A program made the position numbers and the translations under genes. Below, in pieces: positions 44,691-56,225 of a DNA stretch of 64,000 nucleotides. How positions within the stretch are numbered: position 1 is the stretch's first letter; every line of letters starts with the position of its first letter. The stretch comes from Tillus elongatus. Its lineage: Eukaryota > Arthropoda > Insecta > Coleoptera > Cleridae. The stretch covers positions 87,989,654 to 88,053,653 of the forward strand of contig OZ023262.1 of NCBI GenBank assembly GCA_964006375.1. The letters are read 5' to 3'. The notes under the pieces are model-generated. The model saw nothing but the letters and a program-made list of their open reading frames with translations, did no database searches and was not told the DNA's origin.

Positions 44691-45074
44691 AAGCACGTCA
44701 GGAGATGTTAAATAATGTAATTATATTCAAGTACTTATACACTCTTTTTGTAGCAATTGACCCACCTCTGGAGACGCATCTGCACTTAAAATCAAATTTT
44801 GTATCATGGATGTACGTAAATAGAAAGCATCTATTTGCAATTATATAGCTTAGCAGGAAAGCTTGTATATGTATGCCAATTTACAAACATCAGATGCAAA
44901 TTCAGCTCCTTCCGAAGAATCTGCGTACCTAAATTGCATTTCATAAATTATTCCTCTATGTTGCCTAATGTGCTAAATGTTAATTATATATAATGACCCC
45001 ACAATTAACAACGCACAACCAGAAAAAATTATAGCTCCAGATTCTTCAAAGGACTCACTATAATTCAATATCTA
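44691..45074. other. No gene seen
   Basis: AT-rich spacer between the LINE and the DD41D element. Confidence 0.5.
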
Positions 45075-45076
45075 TA

Positions 45077-45654
45077 CAGTGTGTCCCAAACTGGATGGGA
45101 ATGTATTGATATCTCCCTTATTATTAGAGATAAGTAGATGGTTAAATTAGCAATGTTTTGTAGAATTTTATGCTCGTTCCAACCATGACTTGTATTTTGC
45201 CCTGCCTTTTTTCGTTTTCGAGTTATTTTGAAAAAAATAAAATTGCCGATTTCTTTTTTCTTCAATATCTAAGTAGGCGTTGATCTGACATGTCTAAGAC
45301 TTGCACATTATTAAGACACTTTTTACAGGGTAATCTTTCTGTGCTGTTCTCAACTTTTTATTGTCATTTGTTTTTGAGCTACAGGTATCAACGTTTGTTT
45401 TTATAATAGCAGCCATACTGGATTTTTTGCTCATGGGATAGCCTGTGAAAAGAGCTTTCCAATAATGTACAACATGCTTGAGAAATCTTGCAATTGCACT
45501 GACAATTTTGAGAAAAACCGTTTTAAGGATAGTAGGCTATGAAATCCAATACCAAAAAACAAATGACAAAAAAAGTGTTCAAAAATCTGTAAGCCATGGA
45601 GTCTAACAATAGACTTCTACTTTTAACATAATTTTCCGTAATGATTCACGATAC
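45077..45654. repeat. Left long terminal inverted repeat, about 578 bp
   Basis: Matches the inverted 47309-47879 over its whole length with scattered differences ('agactccatgg', 'acaaatgaca', 'cagatcaacgcctac' blocks shared). Confidence 0.85.
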
Positions 45655-46026
45655 AAAATTTCGAATTTTGAGCACACCACTGAATCGTCCCGTTATTACA
45701 AATGATATTTTACATTACAACATTATCTAAAAAAATTGCTATAATTTAATTAAATAGGTAAACCTAGTAAATGACTAAATTTACTAACAGAACTCAATAA
45801 ACAGCAGATTAATGATTTACGAAGACGCTTTTGGAAATTGTTTGAGTTTTAAACGTAATTCAACTGAAAAACAACAGAAGAAAGGTTGCTATAGATATAA
45901 CATTATCGCGACAATTAAGAATACTGCCATTCTTAATTATCTGAACAATTTGAGGTATATTTAACACGTTGCTTACAATTTTGTACTAAATAGTTTGTTT
46001 CCTGTTTATTTTAAATATTATTCAAC

Positions 46027-47136
46027 ATGTTCAGTAATGAAGAATATTTTGATATGTTAGAATGTTATATTCGTTCGAACCGAATTACTGTGGCAGCTGC
46101 AAATTCATATCAAAACAACTACCCAGAAATACGACAACCAAACACCAAAATATTTCGCAGGATAGTTACCAATGCATTAAACGACGGTAGCTTCCACGCA
46201 AAGAAACTACCAATGCCTAGAAATGAAGAAAGAAATAATGCCGTCTTACAGGTTTCAAACAAAAACCCTTTGAAATCTGTTCGATTTTATGGTGAACAAA
46301 TTGACGTTCCAAAGAGTATGATACACCGTGTATTAAAACAAAGTAATTACAATCCATAAAAACCTACATTAGTACAAGGCTTAAATGTTGACGATTACCC
46401 TAAGCGACTTCAATTCTGCAGATGGTATCAAGGACAATGTCAGCAAGATGAAAATTTTCATTTGAAAATAATATGGACTAATGAATCCAGATTTACAAAT
46501 TGTGGTGTGTATAATCGCCATAATAGGTATTGTTGGGCTATGAAAATCCCCATCTAAAGGAAGAAAGACGATTGCAAGACAGATTTGGTATTAATGTTTG
46601 GTGGAGATTATTAGGTAAAAAAAACTGTTATTTTTACTTGTAGATTAGACAGTTAATTTTAAAAAAATTCAGGTAACTCCATTGTTGGTCCGTTCGTTTT
46701 TGAAAATATTTTAACTGGGGAAAGGTATCTTAATCTATTGAGAAATGATATCTTACCAACAATTAAAAGAGTTAATGAGAATTTAGACGAGGTTTGGTAC
46801 CAACAAGACGGTTGTCCAGCTCACAATGCTAGGATCATCAAAGAACTTTTGTACTAAAATTTTAATAATCGTGTCATTTGTAACAATGGGCCGGTTAATT
46901 GGTGTGCACGAAGTCCTGATATAACACCAATGGATTTTTATTTTTGCGGTATTCTGAAGAATGATGTGTATAAATTCGATCCACCACAAAATATCAATGA
47001 ATTACGAAACAGAATCGCGGAAGCTATAAATCATATTAACCAAAACACCCTCACCAGGGTTTGCAGGCATGTTTCAAGAAGGTGTATAAAGTGCGTTGAA
47101 CAAAACGGTGGCCATATTCAACAATTTCATATTTAG
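46027..47136 (+). pseudogene. DD41D transposase, decayed
   Basis: Homologue of the intact transposase at 56877-57956: both start with a short MF/MV leader, an N-terminal HTH region (NYPEIRQPNTKIFRRIV against TYPQRRIPDKNIFPRIV) and end in GGHIQQFHI/GGHFQHFL. The first catalytic Asp is changed to Asn (WTNESRF; TDEASF in the homologue). QQDGCPAHNA carries the second Asp and RSPDITPMDFYF the third, with 41 residues between, counting one stop. Stops occur after 46357 and at 46857, and a frameshift lies near 46548. A 58-bp intron splits the gene at 46615. Inactive. Confidence 0.88.
46615..46672 (+). other. Small GT-AG intron in the DD41D transposase
   Basis: Starts GTAAAAAAAACTG and ends AAATTCAG; removing 58 bp joins INVWWRLLG to NSIVGPFVF in frame, matching the uninterrupted homologue (SINIWAAII...HIIGPVVL). 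Length is typical of insect introns. Confidence 0.7.
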
Positions 47137-47308
47137 TGTATTTTTAAGTTTCTATTTTATTACTTGTTGAGTTGCGTTTGCAATTGTGTTGTTTTGTGGA
47201 GTTTCGGTTTCTATTTGTTATTGCCGGGATTTGTTATTAAACTGTTTCACATAATATTACCCAGCATTATTACCTAATGAAGTATTGTAAATTGAATCAG
47301 AATATTTT

Positions 47309-47879
47309 TTATCGTGAATCATTACGGAAAATTATGTTAAAAGTAGAAGTCTATTGTTAGACTCCATGGCCTACTGCTTTTTGAAATTTTTTTTTGTCAT
47401 TTGTTTTCTGGTATTAGATTTCATAGCCTACTATCCTCAAAACGGTTTTTTTCAAAATTGTCAGTGCAATTACAAGATTTCTCAAGCATGTTGTACATCA
47501 TTGGAAAGCTCTTTCACAGGCTATCACATGAGCAAAAAATCAAATATGGCTGCCATAATAAAAACAAACGTTGATATATGTAGCTCAAAAACAAATGACA
47601 ATCCAAAGTTGGGAATAGCATGAAAAGGTTACTCTGTAAAAAGCGTCGTGATAATGTGCAAATCTTAGACATGTCAGATCAACGCCTACTTAGATATTGA
47701 AGAAAAAAGAAAACGACCATTTTTTAAAAATAACTCGAATACGAAAAAAAGCAGGGCAAAATACAAGTCGCATTTGGAACGAGCATGAAATTCTACAAAA
47801 CATCGCTAATTTAACAGTCTCCCTATCTCTAATAATAACGGAGATAGCAATACATTCCCATCTAGTTTGGTACACACTG
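47309..47879. repeat. Right long terminal inverted repeat, about 571 bp
   Basis: Inverted partner of 45077-45654. Confidence 0.85.
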
Positions 47880-48053
47880 TAGAGTCAATTTTGGTAAGGA
47901 AAACACTCTGCTGTAGGCAAATACAAGTGGCGTATTAGTGTAACAAACGAGAATATATTTGTTATTATATCATAAAAATCATATATAACACGTATAAACA
48001 TGTTCTAAAAGTATGTTTACCTTCACAGAATGCTCTATGCTACAAGCTTTCAG

Positions 48054-48125
48054 TGAAGTGAATTTTCTTTTAAAAAATCACATATATGAGGAGATATAAA
48101 CTTTTTGATTTTCAATTCTTACATG

Positions 48126-48216
<91 letters not shown>

Positions 48217-48228
48217 GTGTATGTATGT
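48054..48228 (+). repeat. Family A 5' end
   Basis: AGTGAATTTTC start and 5' hairpin, 'atatatgaggagatataaac' variant of the 5' module, then a TA array. No core follows. Confidence 0.5.
48129..48214. repeat. (TA)n microsatellite, 86 bp
   Basis: Pure TA array. Confidence 0.98.
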
Positions 48229-48256
48229 ATCGAAAGTATCAAAAGTGCATGAGTTG

Positions 48257-48957
48257 ATGTGCAATGAAATGCCGCTTCGAAAATTTCATTATATTTAAAT
48301 TTGGAAAAAATTAGGTTATGTCGACACCTCTGGCATATGTTGCGTAATGCGATTTTCGGTGAGAGTTTAGAGATGGGGAGGATTATTTTAGCAACTTTGT
48401 CTATTCAACCGACTCTAAGTTGGAAGATAAGGAATTAGCTATTGTTTCCGACTACCGTGAACTATCACATCCGTCGTCTAGTTATCCATGAAATACATGA
48501 CGGTAGAGAAGAAATAGCATGACGACCGCAAAGAAAGGTCGACACATTTGACATTTGTTTCGCAATGCGATTTCCAGTGAGAGTTTGGAGATGGGAAGGG
48601 TTATTTGGGCAACTTCGTCCATCTAACTGACTGTGTAACTTGAAAGATATTATTCCCGAATACCGTGAACGATCACATCCGTGGTCTAGTCATTCATTAA
48701 ACACATGACGTTAGAAAATAAATAGCGTGACGACCCAAAGAACGGTCGAAATGTAATCAACTCCTGAGAAAATTTTATTATGGTTAAATTGAAAAAAATG
48801 AGGTTATGTCGACACCTCTGACATTTGGCGCACAATGCAATTTCCGGTGATATATTAGAGATGGTTAGTAAGGTTATTTGAGCAACTTTGTCCATTGACC
48901 AGACTCTGTAGCTCTGAATATAAGAAAAATAACTGTTGTTTTCGATTGCCGTGAACC

Positions 48958-48960
<3 letters not shown>
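48257..48960. repeat. Tandem repeat, three diverged units of about 220-270 bp
   Basis: Units recognisable by 'gtcgacacctctgac' type starts at 48318, 48538 and 48807, followed each time by 'gcgatttccggtgaga', 'ttatttgagcaactttgtcc', and 'taccgtgaac'. No coding capacity. Satellite-like. Confidence 0.8.

Positions 48961-49047
<87 letters not shown>
48961..49047. repeat. (TA)n microsatellite, 87 bp
   Basis: Pure TA array at the left border of the Penelope-like element. Confidence 0.98.
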
Positions 49048-49051
<4 letters not shown>

Positions 49052-49116
49052 ACTCTAAATGGCAATTACGACCAAAAACGAGAGCTATATTTTAAAGAAA
49101 GTCATTCTGTAGTAAA

Positions 49117-49158
49117 ACTCGATATATTTCGCTCGGGGTCCCGAGCATTTTCAGGAGT
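49117..49158 (-). ncRNA. Hammerhead-ribozyme-like motif, altered core
   Basis: Read on the minus strand: stem I ACTC, core CTGAAAA (one change from CTGANGA), stem II GCTCGG/CCGAGC with a short loop, GAAA, a minimal stem III (TATATC), stem I partner GAGT. The altered core base should impair cleavage. Confidence 0.6.
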
Positions 49159-49651
49159 ACTAAAAATGAATAAAAATCATCACAACATCTAGATTATGCA
49201 TTAAAAAACACTAACAGCACTGAAACTAATTACAAAAGCAAGGCCAAAGCATCAAAAACACGGATAATATGCCACAAAAACATGCAAAAACAACAATGCA
49301 AGAAACATCTTTACATTACATGTAACTTCACACGAACATTTCCACTTTCAAAACATTCAAAGTCATGAAAAAGTATAAAAAAGTGTCATTAAGGTTAAAA
49401 AACTAAAAAAAGCTTTGAAAAATTCGCGTGTAAGAAAAAATGGACATCTAACCTCATTTTTTCACGTTAGAATGTCGACCATAGATATAAATCACAGCTG
49501 CAAAACCAAGATACCGTCACTGATCATAGACTGTTGTTGCTCTATTGATAAAATATATAATATGTTTTCTTATTCTAAGTTATAGAACCGGCCAAGAGGC
49601 GCCATCAGATATATCAAAAATTATTACATAGCTATATATGTTACTTAAATT

Positions 49652-51728
49652 TTAAATATCTGCTTTTGAGTTCATAGTGTCATTTTCAAGAATATGACAC
49701 GTTTCAAGATGAGAACGTTTTTTTATTTTTTTTTCTCTATCTAATATTTTTACATTTTCAAAATCCATGTTATGACCCAAGGTAGACACATGATGCGCCA
49801 ATGCACATCTATCATGTCTAAGTTTGGAGTCGCTCCTATGCTGGCTGATCCTCCTACCAACAGACTGTGAAGTCTGACCTATATAAGAAAGAGAACAATT
49901 TTTACAGTCCAACTTGTAGACCACATCACGTTGCTTATGCACCGAAATTTTGTCCTTATTGTTACTGAAAAAGTTCTTGTTGGTCAGAACATTGTATTTT
50001 GCCACTTTAATGTCTGTAAAAACTTTGAAGAGGTTCAATAGTCTGTTTGTTAGTCCACTCTGATGTAAGGCAAAACCGCATATTTGGCATTCAATCCTGG
50101 GTCAGAGGTGTCTATCTCATCCTGTAAGAGCGGGGAAGGCCTAGTAGAGGTGCATTTTTGGATGGAGCGTTGAAATGTATCTTCATCATGTAGCTTTTTG
50201 CATAGCCATTCTTCACCATCATATCTGCAAAACGAGATAAAGGCCCATGTTGGAAAGAGGGGTGGGCAATATCCAGAATTCGCCTCTTCATGCCCATTAT
50301 AACATTTTTTTATCGTGATATGAAATACAATTTATGTATCTTCCGGAACTGGAAGGCTTGCTGTACCAATCCAACTTAATGGTTTTGTTACTTCTATGTA
50401 CCCTAGTATCAAGGAAAGGAACACTATCTGTATCTCTCTATCAACCGTAAACTTAATGTGATCATCAAAACTATCAAAAATCCGCAACACCTCTTCCTCA
50501 GTATTCATTGGGATGGCAAGAATCAAATCATCCATGTATTGGCAGATAAACGGCAATCCAAAGGACAGACGTGGTATCGCAAACTTCAGCAGCGATGACA
50601 TAACCATATTTGCCAGCACAGGGCTGAGGTGACTACCCATTGGACATCCAAAAGACTGTCGATATTAAACCCCTAAAGAGGAAGTAATTGGAGTTGAAAA
50701 GAAATTATATTATTTGAATGAAGTTTTTCTTGGGAATATTTGTGTTTGGTTCAATGAGCTCCCAGTTTTCGTCAATAATATGAAGTGCAAGCTGTAGTGA
50801 GATGTTTGTGAATAAGAAGACAACATCTAAAGAGACCACCCTGTATCCCTTATCTAGTTTAAAGCCGTTCATCTGCTCGGCGAAAATTTTTGAGTTCTTA
50901 ACTGCAAATTCATTATAGTCCATAAAAGACACATTTAAGATGGATGCTATGAAACCACACAGTTTGGAAGTGGGCGATGAAATTGTGGAAACGATTGGAC
51001 GAAGTGGTATATCTTCTTTGTGGACTTTAGGGAGTCCATACAACCTGTGTGCGATAGGATCATACATGGAAAGCTTCTTTGCCTGTTCGGGGCTGATGAA
51101 ACCAGCTAGTTTCAATGCCCTAACTATTTCATTGTTTTTTCTCTCAAGTTTCGATGTCGGATCTTTGGTTAGTCTGCTATATACTGACTCGTCGTTGACC
51201 AACATATTATCTTCTCCATGAACATGTCCTTGTCAATCATCACCGACACATTACCCTTGTCAGACTTCATCACCAACAGTTTACAATGTTCTCTAAGTCC
51301 CTCGTCTCAACATACAAACTGTTTGAACTGTTGCTACTGTACACATTATTTCGATAAAAATTAGTAACAATATTAGTAGATTATACTCTGACTACATTCT
51401 GGGTCTCAACTGAGATATCCTGAACTATATACTCAATTTCTGACAATAATTTTTTGTATGAAATTTGACCATTTCTAGGTGGTATTCTAAATTCAGGTCC
51501 CAAGGACAACATCTTCAATACATTATCAGGAATGGAGACGTTGGATAAATTGACTGTCCAACGGTTTTGAGATGTGACATTACAAACTTTGTCTGACACT
51601 ATGGATTTAAGTTTCTTAATATTATTAGTTTTAATTTTTTTAAATTCTCTATTAAAATTGTAATCCTGTCTATATTTACATTGACTGTAAATATTACAGG
51701 GCAATAAGTGACTTGCTTCTAACATCAC
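49652..51728 (-). pseudogene. Penelope-like reverse transcriptase with GIY-YIG endonuclease
   Basis: Copies element RNA into DNA and nicks the target. In order: N-terminal region (51381-51728; WTVNLSNVSIPDN, LGPEFRIPP); the MKSDKGNVSVMIDKDMF block near 51250; reverse transcriptase fingers and motif A (50705-51205; YGLPKVHKEDIPLRPIVS, VVSLDVVFLFTNI); motif B and motif C (50332-50640; MGSHLSPVLANMVM, CQYMDDLIL); linker (50112-50297; MKRRILDIAHPSF); and a GIY-YIG endonuclease (49652-50038; VVYKLDCKNCSLSYIGQT, then R and H residues in GRRISQH). At least four stops or frameshifts separate these pieces, so this copy is dead, though catalytic residues are largely preserved. Confidence 0.9.
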
Positions 51729-51934
51729 CTATTCTAACTGAATCTGAATTCTAGCTACAGACTTTTCAGCTACCTTAATTTCTACAGATAATAATTTGCA
51801 CACCAACCTTAAATTGAAAATTTCCACCTCCTTCTCCGCTGCCATGGTCGAGTCAACCATCCTGTAAACACATCTGAGGCCCTGGGTTAGGTGTCTTGGT
51901 GTCACTCCACTCTTTCGGCAATTTGTTAAGGAAT

Positions 51935-52332
51935 TTCAAAATAAGGACAAAATTTCGGTGCATAAGCAACGTGGTGTGGTCTACAAGTTGGACTGTAAAA
52001 ATTGTTCTCTTTCTTATATAGGTCAGACTTCACAGTCTGTTGGTAGGAGGATCAGCTAGCATAGGAGCGAGTCCAGAGGTAGACCTGATACGTGTGCATT
52101 GGCGCATCATGTGTCTACCTTTGGTCATAACATGGATTTTGAAAATGTAAAAAAAATATTAGAGAAAAAATACAAAAAAAAAAAACGTTCTCTTCTTGAA
52201 ATGTGTCATATTCTTGAAGATTACACTATGAACTTAAAAGCAGATATTCAAAATTTAAGTAACATATATAGCTATGTAATACTTTTTGATAGGTCTGATG
52301 GCGCCTCTGTGTTCGCCGGTTCTATAACTTAG
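51935..52332 (+). pseudogene. Second GIY-YIG endonuclease copy, inverted and truncated
   Basis: Plus-strand copy of the last part of the Penelope-like protein: KDKISVHKQRGVVYKLDC, NCSLSYIGQTSQSVGRRIS, a stop at the 'agctag' near 52056, then CALAHHVSTFGHNMDFENV to the C-terminus. Joined to the opposite-strand copy without the reverse transcriptase. Confidence 0.85.
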
Positions 52333-52754
52333 AATAAGAAAACATATTATATATTTCATCAATAGAGTAACAATAGTCTATGATCATTAATGGTCTCTTG
52401 GTTTTGCAGCTGTCATTTATATCTATGGTCGACATTCTAACGTGAAAAAATGGGGTTAGATGTCCATTTTTGTACACGCGAATTTTTCAAAGCTTTTTTG
52501 GTTTTTTAACCTTAATGACACTTTTTTATACTTTTTCACGACTAGCTTTGAATATTTTTAAAGTGGAAATGTTCGTGTAAAGTTACATCAAATGTAAATA
52601 TGTTTTTTGCATGTCTTTGTGGCAGATTTTCCCTGTTTTTGATGCTTTGGCCTTGGTTTTGTAATTAGTTTCAGTGCTGTAAGTGTTTTTTAATGCATAA
52701 TCTAGATGTTGTGCAAATCAGCACTAAAAATGAATAAAAATATTCATTTTTAGT

Positions 52755-52796
52755 ACTCCTGAAGATGCTCGGGACCCGGAGCGAAATATATCGAGT
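52755..52796 (+). ncRNA. Hammerhead-ribozyme-like motif
   Basis: ACTC (stem I, 52755-52758), core CTGAAGA (52759-52765), stem II GCTC/GAGC (52767-52770 with 52779-52782), GAAA (52783-52786), minimal stem III TATATC, predicted cleavage after C at 52792, stem I partner GAGT (52793-52796). Hammerheads with very short stem III are known from Penelope-like elements. Confidence 0.65.
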
Positions 52797-52868
52797 TTTA
52801 GTACAGAGTGACTTTCTTTAAAATATGGCCCTCGTTTTTTGGTCGTAATTTCCCTTAAGAGTATACAA

Positions 52869-53884
52869 ATTTTAGCACGCAAACGTGTAACGACTGTTAC
52901 TCCTCCTTTCAATCATATATAGATTTTTTTAAACCTTCTAGATCTTCTCATTACCGAAGTTTTCCTACCAAAATTTACTAAAGGCAAATATATAAAGTTG
53001 CCTACGTGCGTGGGAAATTACTTGATTGTGAACATATTTCCAATGCATAATTCAATGGAGATTGGTGTGAATGAGTGGTTTGAAGCCGGGAAAACATTTT
53101 ATTTAGGTGCTGTAAAAACCATTTTGTTGACGATGCTGTGTAATATTTGTGCTTCATATAGGTTGTCTATAAGAAGCTGCGTTTTCTAAACGTTTAAGAA
53201 TATAATCGTATCCTAGGCAAATTAAATATTTGCTGAAATATTTTTCACTAGAGCGCTTTTCAAAAGATCAATGGTTTATATAATCTTTTTTTAGCGGCTG
53301 ATGCTTTGCTTGCTTTAATCCAAGCAGTTTGATAATTTTAAAGATTATTCATTGATGTCTGACAAAGCTCTTTAATATCTCTGCTATTTTGTAGCTATCT
53401 ATCGAAAGCAGGATTTTGCTTTTAATGTCGATCGGTGCTCTGGTTCTGTGTAAACAGGATTTATTAGAAAGGCTGTAAGCTCTTTATGGATTGTATTCTT
53501 GGCATGGCAACACATTAATCACTGTAGGCTTAATTAAAATGTAATCGAGCGGTTCTCAAACTTCATTATCAGATTATGTTGACTTAGAAACAGAAGAGTT
53601 TGCGTTGTTTTGCTGATACGTGGAATCTTTATGTTTGAGATTCATATTTCTGAAAGGTTTGTTTTGTATAAGCGTTTATTGAAATTAATGAAGACGCTTA
53701 AAGTTTAAATGAAGCAAGCAATCTCGTAAACTCCTAGGCACTTAAAATGCTGAAAAGCTGGATTTTGGTTAAAAGATTATGGATATACATGTGCTAATAA
53801 GCTATATAAAATTATATGTGTTTTGTCCTAGTAAACTCTAACCCGTGTATAAGGCATTTTTAAACCTACCTAGTTATTGCGAAA
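52869..53884. other. No gene supported
   Basis: AT-rich unique sequence; a 63-codon frame at 52998-53189 has no recognisable feature. Confidence 0.45.
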
Positions 53885-54834
53885 TTAGTATTTTATAAAA
53901 AAATAGTGCTGCAAATTGAATTATAACTTCCACACAGCTGTGATAATCTACGATCATCAGAAAGACATACTAATAAAATAAATTTAGCGCCCATGACTTG
54001 ACCACCTAGAATATATTCCTATTCCTGTACACATTTCTGAAACGTTATATTTCTCGAATTTTAACGAGGAAACACAAATTTTTTCCAAATCACACCTCAT
54101 TTATTTCCTACCACTGAAGTGATCTTACCCAAAAACAATCTTTGTAGGGTGCCAACTTGATACAAAATTTAATATCTTAATTCGTTCGAAAGTTATTGCG
54201 CCTTTTAACAGACAGACTTACAGGCCGACAGACGAACCGACCGACGGATAAAAAAAATTCGTTCCAGAATTAAGCTATCTATGTTTTCAGATTTTTGCGG
54301 CGTTTTAGCAACAATTATTTTCAGAAACTCTGTCGCCTATATTCCAACCCCTCACATTCAACCCCCAAATTGATATTTAGCACAGAATACCAGAAGTTTG
54401 ATGAAATTAAAAGTTTTCTATTAAACAAACCCTAAAACGTTATGTTACTCGAATTTTAGTGAAAAAACAAGACAACTGATCCCCCATTCAACCCTTACTT
54501 ACTGGAGCGAATTAATCCAAAAACGACCCAACCCGTTCGTTTGTCGGGTGCTAACCGTATGCCAAATTTGAAGACGGTATTTTGATTCGTTCTAAAGTTA
54601 TCGTTGCTACAACAGACAAACATAAACACCGACGGACCCGCAGACACAAAAAATGTTGGTTCCCAAATCATGTTTTCTATATGTTTTGATACTTTTATGA
54701 CGTTAAAACAACAACAAAAAAATGAAATTTTTGAAAAAATGTTGGTTCCCAAATCATGTTTTCTATATGTTTTGATACTTTTATGACGTTAAAACAACAA
54801 CAAAAAAATGAAATTTTTAGCACCGGTCCCACGT
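53885..54834 (+). repeat. Family B repeat
   Basis: Full-length-looking copy with the 'gcgcccatgacttgac' start region, C-rich blocks, (GACA/GACC)n at 54210-54245, and the end 'agcaccggtcccacgtattg' near 54820. Includes an 85-bp tandem duplication. Confidence 0.65.
54654..54823. repeat. Perfect 85-bp tandem duplication
   Basis: The unit starting 'tgttggttcccaaatcatg' at 54654 repeats at 54739, identical through 'caacaacaaaaaaatgaaat'. The lack of differences points to a recent event. Confidence 0.9.
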
Positions 54835-55626
54835 ATTGATGATGTTGGAGGAAAATTGTGCTGCAAATTGAATCGTAACTTCCTTATAGCTATAAAAATG
54901 TACTCTGCCCAGAAATGCATTTTTATGCAATTTATTTATGGTCCAAGACTTGACCACAAAGAAAATATTCGTATTCCTGTCCCCAGTAACTTTATTACTT
55001 AGATTGATCAAGTTTTAACGAAAAAATGTCAACCTTCACCAAATCACCCCTCATTTATCCCCTACCCCCTGGAGCAATCTTACCCAAAAACAATTAGAAG
55101 CGTTGCTTTATCGGAAGTTATTGCGCCTACTAACAGACAGACGTACAGGCCAGCAGACCGACCGACAGACAGACCGGCATCCAACAAAATATTTGTTCCA
55201 GAATCAAGTTTTACATATCTTTTGAGGCTTTTTACGCCGTTTTAGTAAAAAAAATTGTTACAGATATTCAACCCCCACACTTCCAACCCCTAATTTAGTT
55301 CCATCACAGAACACGAGATGTTTGATGAAATTGAAACTTTTCTAATAATAAACTCTAAAGTGCTATATTACTTGACTTTGAATGAAAAAATGTCAATGTT
55401 CAGCAAACCATCCCCCATTCATCCCCTCGGGTGCTAACTGTATATCAAATTTGAACACAATATATTAGTTTGTTCTAAAGTTATCGTGGCTACAAACAGA
55501 CAAACATACAGACAGATCGACAGACGGACAGACATAACATATTTTTTAACCAAATCATGTTTTCTATATGTTTTAACACTTTTTATGACGTTTAAGCGAA
55601 ATAAATTTTTGTTTGTGTATAAAATC
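54835..55626 (+). repeat. Family B repeat
   Basis: Second copy directly following the first, with (GACA/GACC)n at 55135-55180 and 55498-55530. Confidence 0.6.
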
Positions 55627-55734
55627 AACAGGAAGTTCACAAACAAACAACTCATCAAAAATCTAACCAGTCCATACCATCGTCATACCAAAGTTTGGTC
55701 ACATTACACATTTTACTTACGCATCATCAATACG

Positions 55735-55826
55735 TGTGGAAGTATGGCACCGGCCACAAAACATTTCAAAACAATTTTTCGCTTACACTTCGTACAAAGT
55801 ATCAAAACATATAGAAAAAATGTGCG
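55735..55826 (-). repeat. Family B terminal fragment
   Basis: Reverse match to the family B end ('caatacgtgtggaagta', 'tatcaaaacatatagaaaa'). Confidence 0.5.
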
Positions 55827-55954
55827 GGACCCAGCTAGTGCATTATAGTAGTGAATTTTCATAAGAATTGTACACTATTAGTTCAGTATATTATTAAAAC
55901 TAATTCTTTAAATTTAAATAGACCTGGGAGACCGGTTTTAGAGGTCCCAGTTAG

Positions 55955-55960
<6 letters not shown>
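55827..55960 (-). repeat. Family A repeat, minimal copy
   Basis: Diverged 3' tail ('gggacccagctagtgcatta') followed within 100 bp by a diverged 5' module ('cggttttagaggtcccagtt'), so only the two ends remain. Confidence 0.45.
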
Positions 55961-56216
<256 letters not shown>

Positions 56217-56225
56217 ATATATATA

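Larger units (their letters stand above)
45077..47879 (+). mobile_element. DD41D Tc1/mariner-type transposon, decayed
   Basis: 2803 bp with TA on both outer sides. The ends CAGTGTGTCCCAAACTGG (left) and the inverted CAGTGTGTACCAAACTAG (right) begin inverted repeats of about 575 bp on each side. It carries one transposase pseudogene with a small intron. Confidence 0.88.
49048..52868 (-). mobile_element. Penelope-like element with inverted second copy
   Basis: A minus-strand copy (5' near 51730, 3' at 49048) is joined head to head with a plus-strand, 5'-truncated copy (about 51935-52868). The outer 900 bp or so on each side are therefore inverted repeats, from 'agagtataca' at the borders to 'acaaaatttcggtgcataag' inside. 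Penelope-like elements often show such partial inverted copies. Confidence 0.85.

Noticed and set aside
48257..48960. CRISPR-like array
   Set aside because: Units are long, diverged and contiguous without spacers, in a eukaryotic genome.
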